This document shows, piece by piece, positions 30,362 through 37,392 of a stretch of 53,028 nt of DNA. The notes beneath the pieces were generated by a model. That model saw nothing but the letters and a program-made list of their open reading frames with translations, did not search any database and was not told the origin of the DNA. The DNA lies in NCBI GenBank assembly GCA_945904955.1, contig CAMDPO010000014.1, positions 1 through 53,028 of the forward strand. Reading direction: 5' to 3'. The position numbers and the translations under genes are program-made. Source of the DNA: Rhizobium sp. Q54 (lineage in GTDB: Bacteria; Pseudomonadota; Alphaproteobacteria; UBA2966; CAIVPW01). The number at the start of each line of letters is the position of its first letter. The first letter of the stretch is position 1.

Positions 30362-32884
30362 ATGGAAAATCCGGCCAATCCGCTGCTCCGCGCAATCGTG
30401 CGTCGCCTGCAACTGGCGCGCGCCGCGCTGACCTGGGAACGGCTGTGGCCGGCCCTGTGGCCCGCCGTTGGCGTGTCGGGCCTGTTCCTGGCGTTCGCGC
30501 TGTTCGGCCTCTTCGCCCTGCTGCCGGCATGGGGGCACGGCGTCGCCCTCCTCGCCTTTGCCGCCGCCCTGGTAGGGGCGGTGCGCCATGGCTTCCGCGG
30601 CTTTGCCCTGCCCGATGAATACGACGCGCGCCGCCGTCTCGAGCAGAGCAGCGGCTTCTCGCATCGTCCGCTCGAGTCCTTAAGCGACTCGATCCCGACG
30701 ACCAACGACCCGGTCACCCTGGCGCTGTGGGAAGTCCACCAGCGCCGCGCCCTCGAGATGGTGCGCCGCCTGCGCGTCGGCCTGCCCCAGGCGAGCCTCG
30801 CCCGTCACGACCCGCGCGGCCTGCGCGCCGCCCTCGCCCTCGTCCTGGTGATCGGCTTCGTCTACGCCGGCCCCGGCTGGACCGACCGCCTGTTTGGCGC
30901 CTTCACGCCCACCAGCGCCGTGCGCCTGGGCGAACCCACGGCCGAGTTGACCGCCTGGATCGCGCCGCCCACCTACACCGGCGTCGCGCCGATCTTCTTG
31001 GCGCAACCCAGCAGCGCGCCGATCAGCACCGGCGCCACGTCCCAAGGACTTGGCAAGACCGTCGGCGCCATGCGCGGGCCCGATGGCGTCGCACTCAAGG
31101 TCCCCGTCGGCAGCACGTTCTTCGCCCGCGTCCACGGCGGCAAGGAAGCGCCCCAAGTCACCCTCGACGGCGCCGCCACTCCCTTCGAGGCGGTCGACAC
31201 CCAGAACTTCCAGGTCAGCCTGCCGATCGGCCAGGGCAGCGCGCTCGCCATCGCCCAGGGGCGCACGTCTCTCGGCAAGTGGCAGATCGAAATCGTCGGC
31301 GACGCGCCGCCGCTGGCGATGTTCACCAAGGTGCCGAGCCAAACCCAGCGCATGGCGCTGCAGATCGACTACCTGGCGCTGGACGACTACGGCGTCGCCA
31401 CCGGCCAGATGAAGATGCGCCGCGCGAACACCGCCGAAGGCGGCGAGACGCAGGCGTTCGACCTGTCGCTGCCCGGCATCCTGCCGAAGACCGCGCCCGG
31501 TTCGCGCTTCTACGACCTGACGCCGCATCCATGGGCCGGCCTCATCGTCGTGATGTGGCTCGAGGCCACCGACTCCCTCGGCCAGGTCGGCAAGTCCGAA
31601 GAGTTCACCGTCACCCTGCCCGAGCGCCAGTTCCGCAACCCGGTCGCCCAGGCGATCGTCGAGCAGCGCCGCAACCTCGCCGCCGACCCCGCGAACCGCG
31701 ACGACGTCGCCTTCGCCCTCGACGCCATCACCGAGGCGATGGCCGAAGAGATCGACGACTTCGGCACCTACCTCGACCTGCGCTCCACCATCGGCCAGCT
31801 CACCCACGACCGCCGCGCCGAGACGGTGCCGGAAGCGATCGACCGCCTGTGGGACACCGCGCTGCGTCTCGAAGAGGGCGAGCTCGGGCCCGCCGAGCGC
31901 GAGCTGCGGCAGGCGCAACAGGCACTGCAAGACGCGCTCAACCGCGACGCACCCCAGGAAGAGCTCGAGCAGCTGATGGCCGAGCTGCAAGAAGCGCTCG
32001 ACAACTATCTCCAGGAGCTCGCCGAGCAGGCCGAGCGCCAGCAGCAGCAAGGCGAGATGCCGCAGCAGGAGATGGCGGACCAGAACGCCCAGGAGATGAC
32101 GCGCGAGCAGCTGCAGCAGATGCTCGAAGAGGCGCGCGAGATGAGCCGCCTCGGCGCGCGCGAGCAGGCCCAGCAGATGCTGCAGGAGCTGCAGCGCATG
32201 CTCGAGAACCTGCAGGCCGGCCGGCCGATGGAGCAGCAGGAGAACCAGGGTCAGCAGCAGGCCGAGCGGGCCATGCGCGAGCTCGGCCAGATCATCCAGC
32301 AGCAGCAGCAGCTGATGGACCAGACCTTCCAGCAGGCCCAGCGCGGCCAGATGGGCGAGCGCGGCCAGCTGCCCTCGCCGCAGCAGCAAGAGGCGCTGCG
32401 CAACCAGCTCGGCGAGATGATGCGCGGCCTCGGCGAGCAGGGCGGCCAGATCCCCCAAGCCTTCGGCGAAGCCGAGCGCGCCATGCGCGGCGCCGCGCAA
32501 GCGCTCGAAGGCCAGAATGCCGGCGAAGCGCTCGCCCAGCAGGGCACCGCGCTCGATCGTCTGCGCGAGACCGCCCAGCAGATGATGCAGCAGTTCATGG
32601 CCCAGGGTCAGATGCCCGGCCAGCAACCGGGCCAGCCCGGGCAGCCCGGTCAGCAGGGCCAGAACGGCATGACGCCGGGCCAGCGCCCCGGTCAGAACAC
32701 CGATCCGCTGGGCCGCCCGATCCCCGGCATGGGCGCCGACATCTCCAACCGCGTCGAGGTCCCCGACAAGGCCGACCTGCAGCGCGCCCGCGAGATCCTC
32801 GAAGAATTGTTCCGCCGTGCCGGCGAGCGCTTCCGCTCGAGCGAGGAGCTCGACTACCTCAACCGCCTGCTGCGCCGCTTCTAG
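30362..32884 (+). CDS. TIGR02302/DUF4175 family membrane protein
   Basis: 840 residues from ATG 30362; the upstream extension to 30320 overlaps lysA's end. Two membrane segments lie in residues 40-95 and another near 160-180. Ig/beta-rich repeats fill about 190-430. The last 320 residues are helical with heavy Gln/Glu content (QQQQGEMPQQEMADQNAQEM and many LQ..Q..L.. heptads), then a Gln/Gly/Pro linker (MPGQQPGQPGQPGQQGQ) and a closing helix RAREILEELFRRAGERF. The family is conserved in alphaproteobacteria next to lysA. Function is unknown, but the envelope location is clear. Confidence 0.9.
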   Translation: MENPANPLLRAIVRRLQLARAALTWERLWPALWPAVGVSGLFLAFALFGLFALLPAWGHGVALLAFAAALVGAVRHGFRGFALPDEYDARRRLEQSSGFSHRPLESLSDSIPTTNDPVTLALWEVHQRRALEMVRRLRVGLPQASLARHDPRGLRAALALVLVIGFVYAGPGWTDRLFGAFTPTSAVRLGEPTAELTAWIAPPTYTGVAPIFLAQPSSAPISTGATSQGLGKTVGAMRGPDGVALKVPVGSTFFARVHGGKEAPQVTLDGAATPFEAVDTQNFQVSLPIGQGSALAIAQGRTSLGKWQIEIVGDAPPLAMFTKVPSQTQRMALQIDYLALDDYGVATGQMKMRRANTAEGGETQAFDLSLPGILPKTAPGSRFYDLTPHPWAGLIVVMWLEATDSLGQVGKSEEFTVTLPERQFRNPVAQAIVEQRRNLAADPANRDDVAFALDAITEAMAEEIDDFGTYLDLRSTIGQLTHDRRAETVPEAIDRLWDTALRLEEGELGPAERELRQAQQALQDALNRDAPQEELEQLMAELQEALDNYLQELAEQAERQQQQGEMPQQEMADQNAQEMTREQLQQMLEEAREMSRLGAREQAQQMLQELQRMLENLQAGRPMEQQENQGQQQAERAMRELGQIIQQQQQLMDQTFQQAQRGQMGERGQLPSPQQQEALRNQLGEMMRGLGEQGGQIPQAFGEAERAMRGAAQALEGQNAGEALAQQGTALDRLRETAQQMMQQFMAQGQMPGQQPGQPGQPGQQGQNGMTPGQRPGQNTDPLGRPIPGMGADISNRVEVPDKADLQRAREILEELFRRAGERFRSSEELDYLNRLLRRF

Positions 32885-32904
32885 GCGTCGTATCGGCGGC
32901 GGCG

Positions 32905-33243
32905 ATGGCGAATCCCAAGCGCGTCCATATTGCGCTCACGGTGCCCGACCTCGGCGCCGCGATTCACGACTACTCGAAGCGTCTGGGCGTCATGCCGCAG
33001 GTGGTGGCGCCCGGCGAGTATGCGCTGTTCCTGACGCCGATCCTGAACCTCTCGCTCACTTCGGCGCCCGGCAAGCCGGGCTCCCTGCGTCACCTCGGCT
33101 TCGAGGATCCCGACTGCCTGCAGATGAGCGCCGAGTCCGACCTGGGCGGCATCGTCTGGGAGCGCTTCACGCTCCAGCAGCAAGCCGACGAAATCCGCAC
33201 CAACTGGCCCAAGACCAACTGGCGCCCCAAAGACGGAAGCTAG
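32905..33243 (+). CDS. VOC-family (glyoxalase/dioxygenase fold) protein
   Basis: 112 residues. HIALTVPDLGAAIHDYSKRLG at the start and a second part with LRHLGFEDPDCLQMSAESDLGGIVWE form one and a half VOC modules. PILNLSLTSAPGKPGSLRHLG resembles CadI/ArsI-type members, but it is shorter, so the second module may be incomplete. Substrate unknown. It lies 20 bases after the TIGR02302 stop. Confidence 0.75.
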   Translation: MANPKRVHIALTVPDLGAAIHDYSKRLGVMPQVVAPGEYALFLTPILNLSLTSAPGKPGSLRHLGFEDPDCLQMSAESDLGGIVWERFTLQQQADEIRTNWPKTNWRPKDGS

Positions 33244-33248
33244 TTCTC

Positions 33249-33368
33249 GTCATGGCCGGGCTTGACGTCGCGCGGGACGCGCGCCCGGCGCGCAGAGCGT
33301 GCCGTCGGCACGACGCCATCCGCGTCGTTGAAAGGGATGAATGCGCGGGTCAGGCCCGTGCATGACGA
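33249..33368. repeat. Intergenic palindrome, GGCCGGGCTTGAC family (copy 2)
   Basis: CGTCATGGCCGGGCTTGAC at the left and GCGGGTCAGGCCCGTGCATGACGA at the right are mirror images. The middle holds ACGCGCGCCCGGCGCGC and GTGCCGTCGGCACGACG, as in 8956-8986. It fills the gap between convergent VOC and DUF3426 genes. Confidence 0.82.
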
Positions 33369-33376
33369 AGCCGCGA

Positions 33377-34141
33377 TCAGCCGCCCGCGTCGGGCACGGC
33401 TTCCTGCGCCACCAGCACGCGGCGCGTGGCCGCAGGCGGGTTCGGCACCCGCGTCGCATAGTTCATGGTCGCGCCGGCATCGAGATGCTGGGTCGGCGGA
33501 TCGAACGTCCAGGTGAACAGCTCGCGCGGCGGGTCGCGCGCATCCAACAGCGAGCCGCGCAGCTTCGGCACCGGCTGGGTCGCGTCGGTGATGTTGGTGA
33601 TCATCCCCGTCACGACGATGACGTTGGTGTTGCCGTCGACTTCCCAGGCGGCCACGGGATCGCCGAACTGCAGGGGCTGCACCTTCGGCGCGCCCAAGCC
33701 GACCAGCTGGTAGAGCTGCGTCGCCGGCGGCCACATATTCATGATCATCCCGCGTAGCAGCACCGTGCTCGCCACCACCGCGATCAGCACGGCGGCAAAC
33801 GAGCCCCAGGCGATCAGCGCGCCCCAGCTGCGCTGCGGCTTCGGCGGCGGCTTGCGCACCGGACCGCGGGCAGTGCGCGGCCGGAACAGCGGCCGTTCCG
33901 CCTTGACCGTCATCTCCTCGATGCTCGGCACCTCGACGTCGTCATCGTCGTCGTCCGCCGCCGCACCGCCGCTCTGGCTCGGCGCCTGATACGGCTGCTC
34001 GACCATGCGCGGCATATCGCCGGGCGGGCGCTCGGTCCACGTGTTGCCGCACTTGGTGCAGCGGACCGCGCGACCGTTCGGGACTAGTGAGTTCGGATCG
34101 ACCGAGTAACGCGTATTGCAGGCGGGACAGGTAAGGATCAT
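33377..34141 (-). CDS. MJ0042-type zinc-ribbon / DUF3426 membrane protein
   Basis: 254 residues from ATG 34141. An extension to 34171 would overlap the -10 box at 34171-34176 and is rejected. The zinc ribbon CPACNTRYSVDPNSLVPNGRAVRCTKCGNTW occupies residues 5-37. An acidic Asp run follows near residue 65, one membrane segment (ALIAWGSFAAVLIAVVAST) near 125-150, and the DUF3426 domain thereafter. It is adjacent and divergent to ftsE, an order I know from other alphaproteobacteria. Confidence 0.88.
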   Translation of the reverse strand: MILTCPACNTRYSVDPNSLVPNGRAVRCTKCGNTWTERPPGDMPRMVEQPYQAPSQSGGAAADDDDDDVEVPSIEEMTVKAERPLFRPRTARGPVRKPPPKPQRSWGALIAWGSFAAVLIAVVASTVLLRGMIMNMWPPATQLYQLVGLGAPKVQPLQFGDPVAAWEVDGNTNVIVVTGMITNITDATQPVPKLRGSLLDARDPPRELFTWTFDPPTQHLDAGATMNYATRVPNPPAATRRVLVAQEAVPDAGG

Positions 34142-34170
34142 ATCGCTCTGGAACGCCGTAACCTGAGTCA

Positions 34171-34199
34171 CTTATAGGGTTTTGGCTGACTCTCGGCAA
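34171..34199 (-). promoter_or_regulatory. Promoter for the DUF3426 gene
   Basis: On the minus strand TTGCCG (34199-34194), 17-base spacer, TATAAG (34176-34171). Transcription would begin near 34164, which places the start codon at 34141 with a leader of about 23 bases. Confidence 0.6.
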
Positions 34200-34279
34200 G
34201 GACGCGGCGCGACCGCTTGTCGCCGGAGCGCGCGCAATCCGTTGGAATCCCACGGCAAAACGGGCAACATCGATCGCGC

Positions 34280-34321
34280 GCCGTTCCGGCGTGGTTAAGG
34301 TGCACGCCGTCCGGCGTGGTT
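34280..34321. repeat. Direct repeat upstream of ftsE
   Basis: GCCGTTCCGGCGTGGTT (34280-34296) and GCCGTCCGGCGTGGTT (34306-34321) are direct copies differing by one base insertion, 26 bases apart. They lie just before the ribosome-binding site of ftsE. The role is unknown. Confidence 0.6.
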
Positions 34322-34343
34322 GACGAGGAAGGAGCAACGCGCG

Positions 34344-35024
34344 GTGGTTCGCTTCCAAGGCGTCGCCATGCGCTATGCCAACGGCCCGGAGGTGCTGAAG
34401 GACGTCACCTTCCACCTCGAGGCAGGTTCGTACCACTTTCTCACGGGCCCCTCGGGGGCCGGCAAGAGCTCGCTGCTGCGCCTGATGTACCTCGCCCACC
34501 GCGCCAGCCGTGGCACCGTGAAGGTATTCGGCCACGACATCGCCGCGACCCCGCGCCGCCTGCTGCCCGGCCTGCGCCGCCGCGTCGGCGTCGTCTTCCA
34601 GGACTTCCGCCTGCTCGATCACCTGTCGGCGCGCGACAACGTGGCCCTCACGCTCCGCATCGCTGGGGTGCGCGAGGACACCATCCGCGCCCACGTCGCC
34701 GAGCTGTTGTCCTGGGTCGGCCTCGGCGACCGCCTCGATGCGACCCCCGCGACCCTGTCCGACGGCGAGAAGCAGCGCGTCGCCATCGCCCGCGCCGTCA
34801 TCGGCCGCCCCAGCCTCCTGCTCGCCGACGAGCCTACGGGGAGTATCGACGAGAGCCAAGGCATGCGCATCCTGCGCCTGTTCGAAGAGCTCAACCGGAT
34901 CGGCACCACGGTCGTCGTCGCCACCCACGACCAGCGCCTCATCGCGCGCTTCAACCACCGCGTGCTGCGCCTGGCGGACGGCCAGTTCAGCGTCGAACGC
35001 CCGACCAGTCTCTCGGGAATCTGA
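34344..35024 (+). CDS. ftsE: Cell division ATP-binding protein FtsE
   Basis: 226 residues starting at GTG 34344, nine bases after GGAG (34331-34334); a TTG at 34320 is the alternative. Walker A GPSGAGKSS is near residue 34, the Q-loop in VVFQDFRLLDHL, the signature LSDGEKQRVAIARA (Asp in place of the usual first Gly), and Walker B LLLADEPTGS. FtsE with FtsX forms the divisome ABC complex that activates cell-wall hydrolases. ftsX starts two bases after the stop. Confidence 0.93.
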   Translation: MVRFQGVAMRYANGPEVLKDVTFHLEAGSYHFLTGPSGAGKSSLLRLMYLAHRASRGTVKVFGHDIAATPRRLLPGLRRRVGVVFQDFRLLDHLSARDNVALTLRIAGVREDTIRAHVAELLSWVGLGDRLDATPATLSDGEKQRVAIARAVIGRPSLLLADEPTGSIDESQGMRILRLFEELNRIGTTVVVATHDQRLIARFNHRVLRLADGQFSVERPTSLSGI

Positions 35025-35026
35025 CC

Positions 35027-35908
35027 ATGGTGCGCCGCCAGTTCGACCTGCCGTTCGCTGACGATGGCAGCGGCCGCTTTCTGCCCTGGATGATCGCCCT
35101 GATGGTGTACCTGGCGTCCCTCGCCACGGTCGCAGCACTCACCACCCGCGAGGTCGTCGAGCGCTGGAACGCCGGCCTCGAAGGCACCGCCACCGTCGAG
35201 GTCGGCCCGGCCGCCGACGACGCCACCACCGAGGTCCTCGTCGCCCAGGCCATCGCCGTCCTGCGCAACACGCCCGGCGTCGCCGCCGCCGACCCGGTCC
35301 CCGCCGACGAGATCGGCCGCCTGTTGGAACCCTGGCTCGGCCCCGACGCCGCGCGCGAGAACCTGCCCATCCCGCGCCTCATCGACGTGCGCTTCGACGC
35401 GCACACAAACGTCGACGTCGCCGCCTTGAGCCGCGCCCTCGTCACCGCCGTGCCCAGCGCCCGCTTCGACAGCCACGGCCTGTGGCTCGACCGCCTGCAA
35501 GCGCTCGGCGACTCCGTGCAGCTCGCTGCCTTAGTGATTGTGGTGCTGATCGCCATCGCCGCCGGCGCCACCGTCGTGTTCGCGACGCGCGCCGGCCTCG
35601 CCGTGCACGCCAAGCTCATCGAGCTCATGCACCTGATCGGCAGCCGCGACTCCTACATCGCCCGCCAATTCCAATTCCACGCCATGAGCCTGGCCCTGCG
35701 CGGCGGCGTCGTCGGCGTCCTCATCGGCGCCCTCACGTTGGGCGCCCTCACCGTGATGTGGCGCCCCATCCAACAGGCGGTGCTCCCCGACCTGACGATC
35801 GGCGCCTCCGCTCTGGTCGCCCTCGCCCTGCTACCGCTGCTGGCCGCCGCCATCGCCACGCTGACCGCCCGCATCACCGTCATGCGCGCGCTGAAGCAGA
35901 TGACCTAG
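35027..35908 (+). CDS. ftsX: Cell division protein FtsX
   Basis: 293 residues. A first membrane segment (WMIALMVYLASLATVAAL) is followed by the periplasmic domain (about 45-165) and three membrane segments, with ELMHLIGSRDSYIARQFQFHAM between the second and third. It ends ITVMRALKQM. It partners FtsE. The stop codon shares CTAG (35905-35908) with the convergent gene. Confidence 0.92.
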   Translation: MVRRQFDLPFADDGSGRFLPWMIALMVYLASLATVAALTTREVVERWNAGLEGTATVEVGPAADDATTEVLVAQAIAVLRNTPGVAAADPVPADEIGRLLEPWLGPDAARENLPIPRLIDVRFDAHTNVDVAALSRALVTAVPSARFDSHGLWLDRLQALGDSVQLAALVIVVLIAIAAGATVVFATRAGLAVHAKLIELMHLIGSRDSYIARQFQFHAMSLALRGGVVGVLIGALTLGALTVMWRPIQQAVLPDLTIGASALVALALLPLLAAAIATLTARITVMRALKQMT

Positions 35909-36246
35909 GACCGTCTGCGAAACCCGACAACGATCCAAGCTAGGCCCGCCAGCAGCAGACCTCCCGCGACGATCGGGATGCCCAGCAAGCCGCCCATCGA
36001 CACCAGGTCATTCCGGGCACGCACGTGCTTGGGGTCCGGCCCATCCGCAATGACCGTATCAGCGGGCGGACACGGGACGAACGCGGGGACGATCCGGGGG
36101 TCGGCCAGGCAGACCGTCGCATGCTCGGCTGGCTTCCGCAGCGCAGCAACGCTGTCGGAAATGTCTCCGAACAGCAGAAGCCCCATCACCGCGAGCCACA
36201 CGACGGACACGACGACCCACAGGCGGAAGAGTCTGCGGGCGGTCAT
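35905..36246 (-). CDS. Unrecognised two-pass membrane protein
   Basis: 113 residues. Membrane segments VVVSVVWLAVMGLLLF (about 10-27) and GLLGIPIVAGGLLLAGLAWIVV (about 87-108) flank an outer loop with two cysteines (ATVCLADPRIVPAFVPCPP). No family recognised. It is convergent with ftsX and upstream of an N-terminal sensor fragment. The two cysteines could form a disulfide. Confidence 0.65.
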   Translation of the reverse strand: MTARRLFRLWVVVSVVWLAVMGLLLFGDISDSVAALRKPAEHATVCLADPRIVPAFVPCPPADTVIADGPDPKHVRARNDLVSMGGLLGIPIVAGGLLLAGLAWIVVGFRRRS

Positions 36247-36316
36247 TTCGCGCGCTCCTCCTCAACCTCGATACCGGCGGCCGTGCTTTGCGTACGCGCG
36301 AAGTCCCAGCGCGCGC

Positions 36317-36568
36317 TCACGCCCGGTTCGACGGCGCCGCCGCCAGCGCGTTGATGAACGCGGGCGTCAGGCCGAGCAGGTTGGCGCGCGACTCGCCTAG
36401 GAATCCTTCAAGCCGCGCCGCCGGGTCGGCGGTGTCGGCCTGCAGGCGCGTCACCGCATACGGCACCGTCACGCTTTGCAGGTCGCGATAGGCGATGCCG
36501 CCGATCGCCGCGGCGGTCAGCGCCACCAGCAAGACCATGATCAACGTCAGACGGGTAGCCAAACTCAT
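36317..36568 (-). pseudogene. N-terminal fragment of a membrane sensor protein
   Basis: 83 residues from ATG 36568: MSLATRLTLIMVLLVALTAAAIGGIAYRDL is a membrane anchor like those of histidine kinases and chemoreceptors, then a short start of a periplasmic domain (RLQADTADPAARLEGFLGES) that stops abruptly. The next 70 bases contain no continuation that I can see. It is probably the stub of a deleted sensor gene. It is divergent from the DUF5681-like gene. Confidence 0.5.
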
Positions 36569-36697
36569 GAACCCCTCCCGCCTACCGCTCGACCGATTGT
36601 CCTGTGATGTCCTAGCCCGCACCACCGCAGAACTTTGTGACCTGCGACACACCGGAGAACGAAAGCCGCCGCGCCTCTCCTGGTATTCACCGCGAAT

Positions 36698-36730
36698 CGT
36701 ATTGCATTTTCGATACGTTTCGTATATATT
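36698..36730 (+). promoter_or_regulatory. Promoter with CGTAT/ATACG repeats
   Basis: TTGCAT (36702-36707), 17-base spacer, TATATT (36725-36730), in an AT-rich patch. CGTAT (36698), ATACG (36713) and CGTAT (36721) overlap the boxes as alternating inverted repeats, a likely regulator site. The DUF5681-like ATG at 36738 starts 8 bases after the -10 box. Confidence 0.5.
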
Positions 36731-36737
36731 GCCGGGA

Positions 36738-37249
36738 ATGCAGCCTTACCAGCAGCAATTCAGCCAAGCCGCGCCGACACAGAACGCATCACAGCGCCGT
36801 GATCTGCCTATTTCGCCTCTTCCTGCGCGCCGTCCCAATCGCCGTGGACGACCCTTTGCCAAAGGCGAGGGTGGCCGGCCGCTTGGCGCTCGCAACCAGG
36901 CGAGCATGCTCGCCGAGGCCATTGCCACCGGCGACTCGAATACGGCGACGAGGACGGTGGCGCGTGCGCACGGCGGCAACCGCCGTGCCCAGCTCGCTGT
37001 TCTGCGCGTCGTAATGCGGCGGGCGGCAGTCGAAGAGGCGCGCCGGCGCGTGCCGCACCTGCGGCGCGCGGCGGACGCGGTGGCGGCGCTCAACGCGATC
37101 CTCCAGCGCGTCACCACAGGAGAGCTTGCGCTACCGGAGGCGCTCCGCCTCACCCGCGCAGTCGATGCACGGCGCCGCGCACTTGTCCGGCGGGAACGCC
37201 GCAACCGTCCACCGGTGCAAAAAACGGATTCCGTGGATTGCGTGCGTAA
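36738..37249 (+). CDS. DUF5681-like protein, 3' end uncertain
   Basis: From ATG 36738 the frame encodes about 165 residues with a RRGRPFAKGEGGRPLGARNQASMLAEAI motif near residue 38, typical of DUF5681 proteins, and a basic helical remainder. In that frame no stop occurs until 38069, deep in nrdJ, so the natural end is lost. An A6 run at 37219-37224 lies near the likely end. A one-base shift there would stop at TAA 37247-37249, the end given here. I use that boundary as the best guess, not as fact. Role unknown. Confidence 0.4.
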
Positions 37250-37344
37250 CTGCACTAAGTCCTTCGCGTTCCTTCCAGATTCCAGGATGACTACCGGGGA
37301 TGAACCCGGGAGAACGGAAAGTGAACTTCTCATTGACCGGGGCT

Positions 37345-37367
37345 GGCGGGAGACTAGAATTCCCGCC
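37345..37367 (+). other. Hairpin just upstream of nrdJ
   Basis: GGCGGGA (37345-37351) pairs with TCCCGCC (37361-37367) around a 9-base loop, 25 bases before the nrdJ start. Another short hairpin (CCGGG...CCCGG) lies near 37300. No T-tract and no cobalamin-box sequence were seen. It may shape translation or transcription of nrdJ. Confidence 0.45.
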
Positions 37368-37392
37368 CTCGCGCCACACCCATCAGGTCCGC

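Noticed and set aside
30680-32626. 648-codon minus-strand frame opposite the TIGR02302 gene
   Set aside because: The Leu-rich translation is the antisense of the Gln-rich coiled region, not a separate protein.
37200-37392. Cobalamin riboswitch upstream of the B12-dependent nrdJ
   Set aside because: No B12-box-like conserved sequence is visible; only simple hairpins. The same holds for the adenosyltransferase leader near 20.77 kb.
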